DNA of 64,000 nt from an uncultured Lachnospira sp. (lineage in GTDB: Bacteria > Bacillota > Clostridia > Lachnospirales > Lachnospiraceae), in NCBI GenBank assembly GCA_910589305.1, contig CAJUTV010000001.1:247149-311148 (forward strand), given 5' to 3'. The notes under the pieces were generated by a model. It saw nothing but the letters and a program-made list of their open reading frames with translations. It did no database searches and was not told where the DNA came from. Both the position numbers and the translations under genes were made by a program. Each line of letters begins with the position of its first letter. The first letter of the stretch is position 1. This document shows positions 17,020-26,431 of the stretch, piece after piece.

Positions 17020-18418
17020 TTAAATCAACACCATACTTTTTTATAAATCGCTCTTTACGAGCTATCATCTCGTCAATTCTATCTATATAACTTATTACAT
17101 CTTTGACATTTTCAACGCGTTCAATTTTGGTCTCATCTTCCAATACAGCTTTGCTGGAAGCTCCTGCTCCTACTGCTATAATGGTCTGTTTCTCTTCCAT
17201 AATCAATATATTGTATATGCACTCATATGTTGGAACAGCATAACCAACATTTTCTAAATTACCTGCCATATTTTTTTGCCGGTACATATAATATGGTTTT
17301 TGTCCCATCATTGCCGCATAGTCTGCTGCCATGCTCACCATCTCTTCACTGTTTTCAATCTTAAAATCAACATATTTATCACGCCATATATTCAGTGCTG
17401 CTGCTCTTTTTATTGCCAGTGAATGCACTGTCAAACTTTCTGGGTGAAGTTTGTATATACTCTTTAGCGTCTGCTCTACTTCCTTCTTTCCTTCACCTGG
17501 AAGCCCAAGAATCATATCCATATTGATGTTATTAAACCCTACTGTTCTTGCCATATCAAATGCTTCTATTACATCAGCCACACAATGTCTGCGCCCAATA
17601 ACAGCTAATGTCTTGTCATTCATTGTCTGTGGATTAATCGAAATCCTTTGAACACCATGCTTTTTTAACACCTTAAGCTTTTCTAATGTGATACTGTCTG
17701 GTCTTCCCGCCTCAACCGTAAATTCCTTTATATGTTTCATATCAAAAAGGTATTCTAATTCGGACAACAGTCGTTCTAACTGCATAGGCTCAAGTGAAGT
17801 AGGTGTTCCGCCTCCAATATACACGGTGTCAAGACGCCTTTTAGACATTGCTTTTGCAATATAATGCAGCTCTTTAATAAGAGCATCCATATAATCGTTT
17901 ATCTTTGACTGAAAGGCTGTGATAGAATAAGATGTAAAAGAACAGTAAAGACATGTCGTAGGACAAAATGGGATTCCTATATACAAACTATATCCATGTT
18001 TATAATCCAAATGTTCAAGAATTTTCTTTTCGGTCAATGCCACTTGCAATGCCAGTTTTGCCTTTTTTTCCAAAACACCATGATTTGTCACAAACTCGTC
18101 AATTATATGTTTGTTGCTTCTTTGTTCTTTCAACATCATATATGCAATTTTGCTAGGTCTTACACCTGTAAGATATCCCCATGGAAGAATTTTTCCTGTC
18201 TGCTTTCTTAATCTTTCATACAATCTTCTTTTAAATTGTTCATGGCACTCTTTTTTGCTTCCTGCAATGTCCCTTGTATCTGCAAAAATAATCTCATCTT
18301 CCTCTTTTACTATACTATCTGCTTTTTTTAATTCCACTTCACTTCTTGGATAAAATGATTTGACAAGGACATTGGCATCATCATAATAATCCAGATTCTC
18401 TATATCAATATATATCAT
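17006..18418 (-). CDS. hemZ: Coproporphyrinogen dehydrogenase HemZ-type radical SAM protein
   Basis: 470 residues from the second ATG (18418), which has AGGA six bases upstream; an ATG two codons earlier touches that site. It is a radical SAM enzyme with the cluster motif C-P-T-T-C-L-Y-C preceded by Y-I-G-I-P-F, then G-G-G-T-P-T-S near 220 and R-I-S-I-N-P-Q-T near 275, as in the HemN/HemZ family. HemZ has an extra N-terminal region of about 150 residues, present here. The family role is oxygen-independent conversion of coproporphyrinogen; many Clostridia carry HemZ without a full haem pathway, and none of the other haem genes is in this window, so the true reaction is unsure. Confidence 0.85.
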   Translation of the reverse strand: MIYIDIENLDYYDDANVLVKSFYPRSEVELKKADSIVKEEDEIIFADTRDIAGSKKECHEQFKRRLYERLRKQTGKILPWGYLTGVRPSKIAYMMLKEQRSNKHIIDEFVTNHGVLEKKAKLALQVALTEKKILEHLDYKHGYSLYIGIPFCPTTCLYCSFTSYSITAFQSKINDYMDALIKELHYIAKAMSKRRLDTVYIGGGTPTSLEPMQLERLLSELEYLFDMKHIKEFTVEAGRPDSITLEKLKVLKKHGVQRISINPQTMNDKTLAVIGRRHCVADVIEAFDMARTVGFNNINMDMILGLPGEGKKEVEQTLKSIYKLHPESLTVHSLAIKRAAALNIWRDKYVDFKIENSEEMVSMAADYAAMMGQKPYYMYRQKNMAGNLENVGYAVPTYECIYNILIMEEKQTIIAVGAGASSKAVLEDETKIERVENVKDVISYIDRIDEMIARKERFIKKYGVDLNGSD

Positions 18419-18524
18419 ATTCATTCCTATTTCTATGTTGCTTTTTATATATATCCAATATTCTTTACTTTTTTATGTTCAATACAATATAAATATTTTT
18501 ATCATCAATATAATATATCACATT

Positions 18525-18660
18525 CAAAGAATATTCGCAATTCTCTTCATTACTTGCTTATAACTGTTATCGCAGCGCACCCCTGCTCTATATCTCTATG
18601 ATTCTATGATATTGAAGCAGGGATTTACTGGATAAGATTAAATTTTACATTTTATATATT
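18525..18660 (+). repeat. Dispersed hairpin repeat, family 1 (copy C)
   Basis: The first hairpin is AAGAAT / ATTCT around ATTCGCA; then TTACTTGCTTATAACTG and TTATCGCAGCGCA follow; the second hairpin is CCCTGCT (18581-18587) / AGCAGGG (18616-18622). It ends TACTGGATAAGATTAAAT. Compared with the 49455 copy, the stems differ on both sides so that pairing is kept. It occupies the gap between hemZ and the hydrolase gene. Confidence 0.65.
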
Positions 18661-18679
18661 TTTAATGACATCTTATACT

Positions 18680-19312
18680 TTATGAAAGAAATGGATTATA
18701 CTGTTTTTCATATGCAATGGAAGTACTTTCGCCATGTCCTGTAAAAACTTTTGTATGTTCTGGAAGGATTAAAAGCTTTGACTTTATACTTCGTATAAGC
18801 TCACTCATACTTCCAGTAGGAAAATCGGTTCTTCCAACCGATGCTGCAAATAAAGTATCTCCAGAAAAGAGTATATCTGCATCTTCTATATAATAGCTCA
18901 TTCCGCCTTTTGTATGACCTGGTGTGTGTATACAGCGTATTGTAATACCAGCAAGTTCTATGACTTGTGCATCTGTCAGCCATTTATCTGCAATCAAACT
19001 GATAGCATGTTCACCCATCATTGCACTTAAATTGATGCTTGGATTTTCAAGAACTTCTTTTTCACATTCACCTGCATAGATAGGCGCCTTTGTAGCTTTG
19101 CTAACTTTAACGGCGGCACCTATATGGTCATAATGTCCATGTGTAAGAAGTATTGCTGTCAATGTACAATTTTTTACCGCAATCATCTCCATGATTTTAT
19201 CTGCTTCATCAGCAGGGTCAATCAACACTGCCTTCTTATTATCTTTATTATATAAAAGATAACAATTCGTTCCAATTTCTCCAAGAATTTTATAATCAAA
19301 ATCGATACTCAC
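18680..19312 (-). CDS. Metallo-beta-lactamase-fold hydrolase, glyoxalase II-like
   Basis: 210 residues from a GTG at 19312, with AAGGG eight bases upstream. It has the fold's metal motif T-H-G-H-Y-D-H-I-G near 58-66, a further histidine in H-T-P-G-H-T-K-G-G near 130-138, D in F-S-G-D-T-L-F and a last histidine in F-T-G-H-G. The pattern is that of the YcbL/glyoxalase II-like group, acting on thioesters or related compounds; the true substrate is unknown. It follows relA by about 97 bases on the same strand, an arrangement also seen in other Clostridia. Confidence 0.88.
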   Translation of the reverse strand: MSIDFDYKILGEIGTNCYLLYNKDNKKAVLIDPADEADKIMEMIAVKNCTLTAILLTHGHYDHIGAAVKVSKATKAPIYAGECEKEVLENPSINLSAMMGEHAISLIADKWLTDAQVIELAGITIRCIHTPGHTKGGMSYYIEDADILFSGDTLFAASVGRTDFPTGSMSELIRSIKSKLLILPEHTKVFTGHGESTSIAYEKQYNPFLS

Positions 19313-19409
19313 TGTTTTAACCCTTTCTTACTAAATCAAACACGCATGTAAATATGGTACCATTCTTGTAAAAACAAAAATATCTTATCTATATCAATAA
19401 TCATACCTT

Positions 19410-21692
19410 TTAACCAGTTGCTCTGGCAATATCTGTAACACCTGCAATATTTTTAAGTTTCTCTATCATTCTTGTAAGTTCATCTCTTCCATGTATATCA
19501 AACCCAACACTAATGGTAGCAATATCTTTTTTATTGACACGGCTGTTTAACATCTTAACATCAATATTAGCCTCTGTAAAAATTCTTGAAATATCAACAA
19601 TCAACCCTGTTCTGTTATGAGCAAAGATATTAATCTCAGCACTGTATGTCTCAGAAGGATTAACAGCGCCTTCCCATTCTGCTTCTATCAAACGCACACG
19701 TTCGCTTTCTGGAAAATTAATCACATTGACACAATCGGTTCGATGTATGGTAACGCCTCTTCCTCTTGTCACAAAACCAACAATCTCATCACCTGGCACT
19801 GGGTTACAGCATTTTGAAAATCGTACAGCTACATCATGGATTCCTTTTACAATAATATTGCCTTTATTTTTTGAAGGAATATTTTTATTTTTTACTTCGG
19901 TTTTGACAATATCTTCAAGTACCTGTTTATCTGTAATATTTTCTTTATTTAATTTTTCGGTTTCTTCAACTAACTTATTGATGATTTGACCTTCTTTTAA
20001 ACTGCCATGACCAATGGCAGCCATCATAGAATCCCAGTCTCTAAAACCATATTTTCGCAATGTCTTTTCGACAACTTCCGGCTTATTTATATCGGACAAT
20101 ACATATCCTTTTGACTTACAATAAGCAGCAATCAGCTCCTTGCCTTTTAAAATATTATCTTCTTTTAACTCTTGTTTGAACCACTGATTAATCTTATTTT
20201 TAGCCTGAGAGCTTTTGACTTTATTAAGCCAGTCACGGCTAGGTCCTTTGCCATTCTGTGAGGTAATAATCTCAACCCGGTCGCCATTTTTTAAGCGATA
20301 ATCAATAGGAACAAGCTGTCCGTTTACTCTTGCTCCAATCATCTTATTGCCGACTGCACTATGAATACTATAAGCAAAATCGACAGGACATGAGCCGCTT
20401 GGAAGATTCTTGACATCACCTGAAGGAGTAAAACAATAAATATTATCTGAAAATAAGTCAAGGTCATTTTTGATTGAGGACAAAAATTCTTTGTTATCCG
20501 ACATTTCTGTCTGCCACTCAAGCATCTGTCTTAACCAGCTTAATTTTGCCTCCTCATTATCATTGCCGCCTTTTCCTTCTTTATATTTCCAATGCGCTGC
20601 AATACCATACTCAGCCGTTCTATGCATCTCGTATGTTCGTATCTGTATCTCAAAAGGCTGTCCATTGGAAGCGATTAATGTCGTGTGAAGCGATTGATAC
20701 ATATTAGGCTTTGGCATTGCGATATAATCTTTAAATCTTCCAGGAATAGGCTTATACATCTCGTGGATAACACCTAATGCAGCATAGCAGTCTTTTACTG
20801 TATCCACTTTAATCCGAACAGCAAAAATATCAAATATCTGGTCTAGTGTTTTATTTTGATTAACCATCTTTCTGTATATTGAAAAGAAATGTTTTACACG
20901 TCCGTCAATTTCTGCATCAATGCCTGCATTGCTTATGTGCATACCAACTTCTTTTATAATACTTTTTATAAATGCTTCTCTTCCAGGACGATTAATATTA
21001 ACCTGTGTCACTAAATCATGATACACATCAGGCATGATATATTTCATTGACAAATCGTCAAGTTCTACTTTTATCTTAGAAATTCCAAGCCTGTGTGCTA
21101 TTGGCGCATATATTTCCATGGTCTCTCTGGACTTTTCCACTTGCTTTGCAGGTGTTTGAAATTGCATCGTTCTCATATTATGAAGCCTATCCGCCAACTT
21201 AATCATAATCACTCGGATATCTTTTGCCATTGCTAAAAACATTTTTCTTAAATTTTCAGCTTGAACTTCTATCTTATCATGTTGATAATTTAATTGCGTC
21301 AATTTCGTAACACCATCTACAAGCAATGCAACTTCTGCTCCAAATTCTTTTGTGACATCTTCACTTGTCATCACTGTATCTTCTACAACGTCATGGAGAA
21401 GTCCTGCTATAATAGTCTCTTTATCAAGCTCTAACTGTGCAAGAATAATTGCCACACAAAGCGGGTGGATAATATATGGTTCTCCGGATTTTCTTTTCTG
21501 TCCTTTATGCGCTTTATCTGCTATCTTATATGCTTTCTCTACTGCAGACAAATCTGTAGATGGATGATATTTTTTAATTTCATTAATTAAATTTTCATAT
21601 AACATGTATGGTGACATAAAATCTTCAGATTCTTCCTCTACCGATTTCTTCTTTATATCAAAAGCATCATCTTGTATTATTTTTTCTGTCAT
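19410..21692 (-). CDS. relA: (p)ppGpp synthetase/hydrolase
   Basis: 760 residues. Domains in order: HD hydrolase with H-D-V-V-E-D-T (about 100-106), RelA/SpoT synthetase (about 240-360), TGS (about 410-465) and a C-terminal ACT domain (about 685-760) after a linker with a C-C pair. HD and ED are intact, so both hydrolysis and synthesis of the alarmone are expected; this is the bifunctional Rel type. AGGAGG lies five bases before the ATG. It is nine bases downstream of the sugar-isomerase-like gene, so its transcription may be tied to that gene. Confidence 0.95.
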   Translation of the reverse strand: MTEKIIQDDAFDIKKKSVEEESEDFMSPYMLYENLINEIKKYHPSTDLSAVEKAYKIADKAHKGQKRKSGEPYIIHPLCVAIILAQLELDKETIIAGLLHDVVEDTVMTSEDVTKEFGAEVALLVDGVTKLTQLNYQHDKIEVQAENLRKMFLAMAKDIRVIMIKLADRLHNMRTMQFQTPAKQVEKSRETMEIYAPIAHRLGISKIKVELDDLSMKYIMPDVYHDLVTQVNINRPGREAFIKSIIKEVGMHISNAGIDAEIDGRVKHFFSIYRKMVNQNKTLDQIFDIFAVRIKVDTVKDCYAALGVIHEMYKPIPGRFKDYIAMPKPNMYQSLHTTLIASNGQPFEIQIRTYEMHRTAEYGIAAHWKYKEGKGGNDNEEAKLSWLRQMLEWQTEMSDNKEFLSSIKNDLDLFSDNIYCFTPSGDVKNLPSGSCPVDFAYSIHSAVGNKMIGARVNGQLVPIDYRLKNGDRVEIITSQNGKGPSRDWLNKVKSSQAKNKINQWFKQELKEDNILKGKELIAAYCKSKGYVLSDINKPEVVEKTLRKYGFRDWDSMMAAIGHGSLKEGQIINKLVEETEKLNKENITDKQVLEDIVKTEVKNKNIPSKNKGNIIVKGIHDVAVRFSKCCNPVPGDEIVGFVTRGRGVTIHRTDCVNVINFPESERVRLIEAEWEGAVNPSETYSAEINIFAHNRTGLIVDISRIFTEANIDVKMLNSRVNKKDIATISVGFDIHGRDELTRMIEKLKNIAGVTDIARATG

Positions 21693-21701
21693 ACAAACCT
21701 C

Positions 21702-22538
21702 CTATACTGAAGCATATGTCCGTTCCATAAACTCTCTTGTCGCTACAGCATTTTCTGGTATTGTATTTTCTAATGTACAATGAACATATGGTTTATGTTC
21801 TTTTATTTTTTTAAGAAGCAACGGATAATTTAATCCGCCTGTCCCTGCGGCAATCGATTTTAATTCACTGCCCTCAACAACATAATCTTTACAATGAACA
21901 ACAGCAATTTCTTTTCCCAACAATGAAAATGCCTTCTCTATAATTTCATCTTGTTGTGATAAATTTTCTACACACAATAAATTAACAGGGTCAAAAATAA
22001 TCTGCAAATTCGGAGAATTAATGGCATCTAAAACTTTCCTTGCTCTCTCCACCGTGCATACAATATGCTTCCAAACAGGCTCAATCGCTATAATCACTCC
22101 AAATTGTTCTGCATACTTTACAATTGGTCTCAAATTTTTTATAAATAGCTCTAATGCCTCTTCACTATGATTGGCAGGTTCATACTTGTATTCTTCATTC
22201 ACTGCACCTGTTTCTGTTCCTACAACACCACAGCCCAAAATGCTTGCAAAACGAATATGTGTCATATATTTTTCAACAATTTTTTTATGCTGTTCGGGAT
22301 TTGGATTACAAAGATTTAAATAACAGCCCAAAACAGCTATATCCACTTTATTGTCTGCGCATAATTCTTTCATATACATTGCAAGACCTGGAGTCATCGT
22401 CTCTATCTCTGGCTTAAACTCCTTAATCGACTTACTTAATGCAATGTGCATACAATGAAATCCTTGTTTGTGAATATTGGGAATTAACTCCTCCAATGGT
22501 GCATACTTAACATCATGTGCTCTTATACCAATTCTCAT
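21702..22538 (-). CDS. Xylose-isomerase-like TIM-barrel sugar epimerase/isomerase
   Basis: 278 residues. The pattern is that of the AP endonuclease 2 / sugar phosphate isomerase-epimerase family: I-A-I-E-P-V in the middle (metal glutamate), I-I-F-D-P-V-N-L-L, V-V-H-C-K-D-Y-V and a late C-T-L-E-N-T with the last glutamate. These enzymes use a divalent metal to isomerise sugars or related compounds. The substrate cannot be read from sequence. Upstream lies the PL26-like gene (gap about 135 bases), which suggests a role in using pectin-derived sugars; downstream relA follows after nine bases. GGAGAG precedes the ATG. Confidence 0.8.
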   Translation of the reverse strand: MRIGIRAHDVKYAPLEELIPNIHKQGFHCMHIALSKSIKEFKPEIETMTPGLAMYMKELCADNKVDIAVLGCYLNLCNPNPEQHKKIVEKYMTHIRFASILGCGVVGTETGAVNEEYKYEPANHSEEALELFIKNLRPIVKYAEQFGVIIAIEPVWKHIVCTVERARKVLDAINSPNLQIIFDPVNLLCVENLSQQDEIIEKAFSLLGKEIAVVHCKDYVVEGSELKSIAAGTGGLNYPLLLKKIKEHKPYVHCTLENTIPENAVATREFMERTYASV

Positions 22539-22673
22539 AACGCTCTCCTGCCTTTCATCATTTATACAATTTGCTATTCCATGCTATTAAAGATGATTTT
22601 ACTACGTTTCGCTCTGTTCGTCAAACAAATACGTTACAACTCAGCAAGCTTGTAAAACAATTTATTTTTTATA

Positions 22674-25037
22674 TCAATATGTAATATCATTCTCTGAAAT
22701 AGCTTTGTAATACGTAATTAATGGTATAAAACTTTGAGCAAATGTTTTTGTACTCTCTCCTGCACAGATAACAGCATCTTCTTCAATACGTTTTCTGCCA
22801 TTAATCGATGCTGCTTTTACTTGCAATACTGTGCTAAATGTTTTGATTCCTGCCCTAAGATATTGAACATCGCCTGTAAGCTCATAAGCAATCGCAAGTG
22901 CTTCCAAAAGTAATGTATTATTGCCCAATCGCTGAATACTTGGCAATTCTTTATAATAAAATAATCCGCAATCTGTCATACTATTTTCAATTAAATCGTC
23001 CACCTGTCGAATCATCATCTGCTTGATATCCTCGCGCGGAAAAACCCTGTAATACCTCATAACACTGCCTATTGCAACAGACATCATAAATCCCACTCGA
23101 ATCGTTGTATTATCGGTATATGGAGCAAGCCAGCTTCCATATTCATCTTCCCATTTTTTAAAACTGTCAATAATCCACTCGGACTTTTTAAGCCACTTTT
23201 CATCGTATGTTTCCACATAAAGCGCCGTCAGCGTTCTAAGCGCCCAGCCTGTCTCCCTTGCATTAGCCTCGCCTGGCGTTGCATACATTGGCGTTTCAAG
23301 AAGTCGAAGCACATTGTCACCTATCCCTATCGCTGTTTCTAAACCACGTTCATCTCCTGTAAAATGATAATAATCTAACAAGCCTTCACACCATTCATGC
23401 GAACAAACCATCAAACCATTTTTGCAATGTCCTGCCGTATGTTCCCATTGACCGCCAATATAAAGCGGATTATCACTATAATGGCATACATCAACATCCA
23501 TCCAGTGAGTAGCAGTCACTATCAAATAATCCAAAAATCGTCGGATACCTGTTCTGGCATAAATTAGCGCGCAGGCATGTGGAAAATCATATTCATTATT
23601 GCTCCATACCACTCTGCCATTGCCGCGTCCCTGCATCGTATAATTAGAGTCCCACGTATCGCCCCAATTTAACATACCATAACATCTTGCATGTGCATCA
23701 CATTTTGATATCAATGCTATCTCTACATCATCATCTAATTTATCTGGAAATACATCAATACATACATTAGCATTTTTAAATACATTAGGTGAAACATAAG
23801 GTCTATCCGGCATTTGATAGATAAGACTTCGATTGTCCAACTCTAAAATGCGCTCACTGGCACTATGAAAGTGCATTAAAAATTTCTGTTCTCTTGCCAT
23901 TCCAGGCTGCATAACAATATCATTAAATCCTTCTGGAACCAATAAAATTGCAATTCCAGCAGCACATGATTTAATCGCTTTTGGATAATTTTGATGTGCC
24001 TGATATACCGTTATACACAATCCGCCGTCGCTATCGGTTCTATCTGCCATAAATGTGCCATACAGCACTTCCGCATAATGTTCATTTGCCTCTTTTACCA
24101 AAGTCTGGTCGCTGATTGAGCGATTAACCTCCTGCCCATTTTTTCCAATATAAAAATCAGTCTTATAATTCGATATTCCTATGAATGTTCGCACTTGAGC
24201 AGCAGGTGCCTTTTTCTCTAACATATCAAGCTCATGGATTCCTCTTGTATGAAAAATAGGGCCTTCTTCCATCGAATTGTCTAAGAGTTGGTCGCCGCAT
24301 CCTGTTGAATCTGGTTTTTCTGTAAAATCCATCACCGACAAAAAATCATCTAATTTTGATTCTTTATCCGCCTTTGCATAAAATACCAATGAAGCAATTT
24401 TTAATTCCTCACTGCTTGTATTGATAATTTTATATGAAATTTCTATCCATTCCTTATCTTTAAATGCTGTTATTCTTACTTCAAAATCAATATTTTTTCC
24501 ATTGGATGATATATTGCTTCCCTGTGCGGCTAAAATGGTACATACTGCCCCTGTTTCTACAATACGCCATTGGTCTATTTGAATATTATATGTGTGATTA
24601 AAACCATCTTTTAAATAGGGACCTTCAAAATGACTTGATGTATACACTTTATTACCATCATCAACAGAATTTAGAATAGAACTGCTGTGATTTTTCACAG
24701 AAAATATGACTTTACCTGTATTGACAATATATCCGTCCTCTGTATCTTTCACATCTATATCATCACTTTTTAAAGGCGTATCACAGTTAAAATCACAGAA
24801 AACTTTTGTTTTTTGATTCGCAGGAAGGTCTGCCATAAAACGAACAAAAATATAGCGTATTGAGCCGTCTTTATGTCTTGATGTTACCTTTGCCTGCATT
24901 GGCACTGTCTTGCCTTCCTGTATAATTGCCAGCTTATCAAGACTGTTTAATGTTCCTTCTTTAACAGGAATTGCAATACTGCATGGTTCCTTCACTCTTG
25001 GATATCGGTACAATTTGTCAAAAAAAATATCTATCAT
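22674..25037 (-). CDS. PcRGLX/YetA-like protein, probable exo-rhamnogalacturonan lyase (PL26 type)
   Basis: 787 residues from the ATG at 25037, which has AAAGGA six bases ahead. No signal peptide, so probably cytoplasmic. The N-terminal half is beta-rich, with D-G-S-I-R-Y near 57-62 and a long sandwich domain. From about 430 on there is an alpha-helical (alpha/alpha-barrel-like) part with N-W-G-D-T-W-D, G-G-Q-W-E-H-T-A-G-H and H-E-W-C-E-G-L-L-D-Y-Y. This architecture is that of the fungal exo-rhamnogalacturonan lyase and B. subtilis YetA. The adjacent isomerase-like gene fits catabolism of rhamnogalacturonan fragments. No transporter or regulator is near. Family call from memory; the activity is inference. 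Confidence 0.7.
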   Translation of the reverse strand: MIDIFFDKLYRYPRVKEPCSIAIPVKEGTLNSLDKLAIIQEGKTVPMQAKVTSRHKDGSIRYIFVRFMADLPANQKTKVFCDFNCDTPLKSDDIDVKDTEDGYIVNTGKVIFSVKNHSSSILNSVDDGNKVYTSSHFEGPYLKDGFNHTYNIQIDQWRIVETGAVCTILAAQGSNISSNGKNIDFEVRITAFKDKEWIEISYKIINTSSEELKIASLVFYAKADKESKLDDFLSVMDFTEKPDSTGCGDQLLDNSMEEGPIFHTRGIHELDMLEKKAPAAQVRTFIGISNYKTDFYIGKNGQEVNRSISDQTLVKEANEHYAEVLYGTFMADRTDSDGGLCITVYQAHQNYPKAIKSCAAGIAILLVPEGFNDIVMQPGMAREQKFLMHFHSASERILELDNRSLIYQMPDRPYVSPNVFKNANVCIDVFPDKLDDDVEIALISKCDAHARCYGMLNWGDTWDSNYTMQGRGNGRVVWSNNEYDFPHACALIYARTGIRRFLDYLIVTATHWMDVDVCHYSDNPLYIGGQWEHTAGHCKNGLMVCSHEWCEGLLDYYHFTGDERGLETAIGIGDNVLRLLETPMYATPGEANARETGWALRTLTALYVETYDEKWLKKSEWIIDSFKKWEDEYGSWLAPYTDNTTIRVGFMMSVAIGSVMRYYRVFPREDIKQMMIRQVDDLIENSMTDCGLFYYKELPSIQRLGNNTLLLEALAIAYELTGDVQYLRAGIKTFSTVLQVKAASINGRKRIEEDAVICAGESTKTFAQSFIPLITYYKAISENDITY

Positions 25038-25150
25038 AAGCAATCCTTTCTTCCTATTTACACTTGTTTTTTTGTTATATTCATCATATCATACTATCTT
25101 TTTATTCACTACTTTTTCCTTGATATGCTAAAATGTTATTTACAGATATA

Positions 25151-25179
25151 TTGTCACTTTTTAAATTTGGCTATATAAT
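25151..25179 (+). promoter_or_regulatory. Promoter of nrdG
   Basis: TTGTCA (25151-25156) and TATAAT (25174-25179) are separated by 17 bases, close to the nrdG ribosome site TGGAGG. The gap 25038-25150 to the divergent PL26-like gene shows nothing else clear. Confidence 0.75.
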
Positions 25180-25200
25180 ATAAAAAAATGGAGGATTATT

Positions 25201-25722
25201 ATGAATTACGCTGAAATAAAATATTGTGATGTTGCCAATGGTCCAGGTGTGAGGACATCTCTTTTTGTAAGCGGCTGTACACATCACTGCAAAGGATGTT
25301 TTAATGAAGTTGCTTGGGATTTTAATTATGGACAACCTTTTACACAAGAAACAATAAATACAATTGTTGATTCATTAAAACCAGATTATATAGCAGGTCT
25401 TACCCTTCTTGGCGGTGAACCATTTGAACACTGCAATCAAATAGGGCTTCTCCCCCTTGTAAAAGCAGTTAAGAATACATATCCCCACAAAGATATTTGG
25501 TGTTTTACAGGATATTTATTTGATAAAGAAATTGTTGAAAATATGTGTAAAAAATGGCAGGAAACAAAGGAATTTCTTTCTTTTATTGATGTTCTTGTTG
25601 ATGGGCGATTTGAACAAGAACTTGCCAATATGATGCTGCCTTTTAAAGGTTCTGAAAATCAGCGAACCATTCTTGTTAAGGAATCGTTAGAATCAGGCAA
25701 TATTTGTCTGTATCCATTTTAA
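25201..25722 (+). CDS. nrdG: Anaerobic ribonucleotide reductase activating protein
   Basis: 173 residues. A radical SAM enzyme that places the glycyl radical on NrdD under anaerobic conditions. The cluster motif C-T-H-H-C-K-G-C is at residues 26-33, followed by L-L-G-G-E-P-F-E and V-L-V-D-G-R-F. Length fits NrdG. GGAGG lies seven bases before the ATG. nrdD is not next to it here, although the two are often adjacent; it must be elsewhere. The gene stands with its own promoter. Confidence 0.93.
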   Translation: MNYAEIKYCDVANGPGVRTSLFVSGCTHHCKGCFNEVAWDFNYGQPFTQETINTIVDSLKPDYIAGLTLLGGEPFEHCNQIGLLPLVKAVKNTYPHKDIWCFTGYLFDKEIVENMCKKWQETKEFLSFIDVLVDGRFEQELANMMLPFKGSENQRTILVKESLESGNICLYPF

Positions 25723-25745
25723 AAAAAGAGGTGCTTTATAACAAA

Positions 25746-25804
25746 AAGAATTGCATTGAAATAAAAGAGTTGCTTCCCAACAAAAGAGTTGCAAAGCAAC
25801 TCTT
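25746..25804 (+). repeat. Short tandem repeats with hairpin behind nrdG
   Basis: Three imperfect units of about 20 bases begin with AAAAGA(A/G)TTGC. The last one forms a 9-bp perfect hairpin, AAGAGTTGC (25784-25792) and GCAACTCTT (25796-25804), with an AAA loop. GCAAGTTTTG follows, so it may act as a weak terminator for nrdG. Confidence 0.5.
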
Positions 25805-25899
25805 GCAAGTTTTGAATTTGCTAATGGATTGTATTTTTTCATAACATAAAAAAGAAATTTAAAATTTTTAACTCTAAATCAGAAAGGATTATTACAATT

Positions 25900-26343
25900 A
25901 TGAAACAAGATGTAAAAATTAAAAAATTATGTTCACAGGCAATGATACCAACATATGGTACAGAATTTTCAGCAGGCGCCGATTTATATGCGTGCATAGA
26001 AAATCCTGTTATCATTCACCCAAACGAAACACAATTTATACATACGGGTATTGCATTAGAAATTCCAGTTGGTCTGGTTGGTCTGGTATATGCCAGAAGC
26101 GGTATGGCATGTAAAAAAGGTGTTGCACCTGCCAATAAAGTTGGTGTAATCGATTCCGATTACAGGGGTGAAATTATGGTTGCTTTATACAATCATTCAA
26201 ACGAATCACTAGAAATAAGTCATGGCGACCGAATTGCGCAGCTCGTTTTAACTCCATATATTACTGCTTCGTTTATAGAAACCGATATATTAGAAGATTC
26301 CAAACGAGGAGAGGGTGGATTTGGTTCTACTGGAAGAAAATAA
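25900..26343 (+). CDS. dut: dUTP diphosphatase
   Basis: 147 residues, trimeric dUTPase type. It splits dUTP to dUMP and keeps uracil out of DNA. The five family motifs can be followed: A-G-A-D-L-Y-A (about 24-30), Y-A-R-S-G-M-A (about 65-71), G-V-I-D-S-D-Y-R-G-E (about 82-91), G-D-R-I-A-Q-L-V (about 107-114) and the C-terminal R-G-E-G-G-F-G-S-T-G arm. AAAGGA lies about eleven bases before the ATG. It sits in a short plus-strand group with nrdG, also a nucleotide-metabolism gene. Confidence 0.96.
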   Translation: MKQDVKIKKLCSQAMIPTYGTEFSAGADLYACIENPVIIHPNETQFIHTGIALEIPVGLVGLVYARSGMACKKGVAPANKVGVIDSDYRGEIMVALYNHSNESLEISHGDRIAQLVLTPYITASFIETDILEDSKRGEGGFGSTGRK

Positions 26344-26431
26344 ATATGTTTTATAGATAACATACATCGTAACGAACTATTAAAAATCATAATTATTATA
26401 AATTATATTGTAATAGAAAGGCAGGTTCGAT

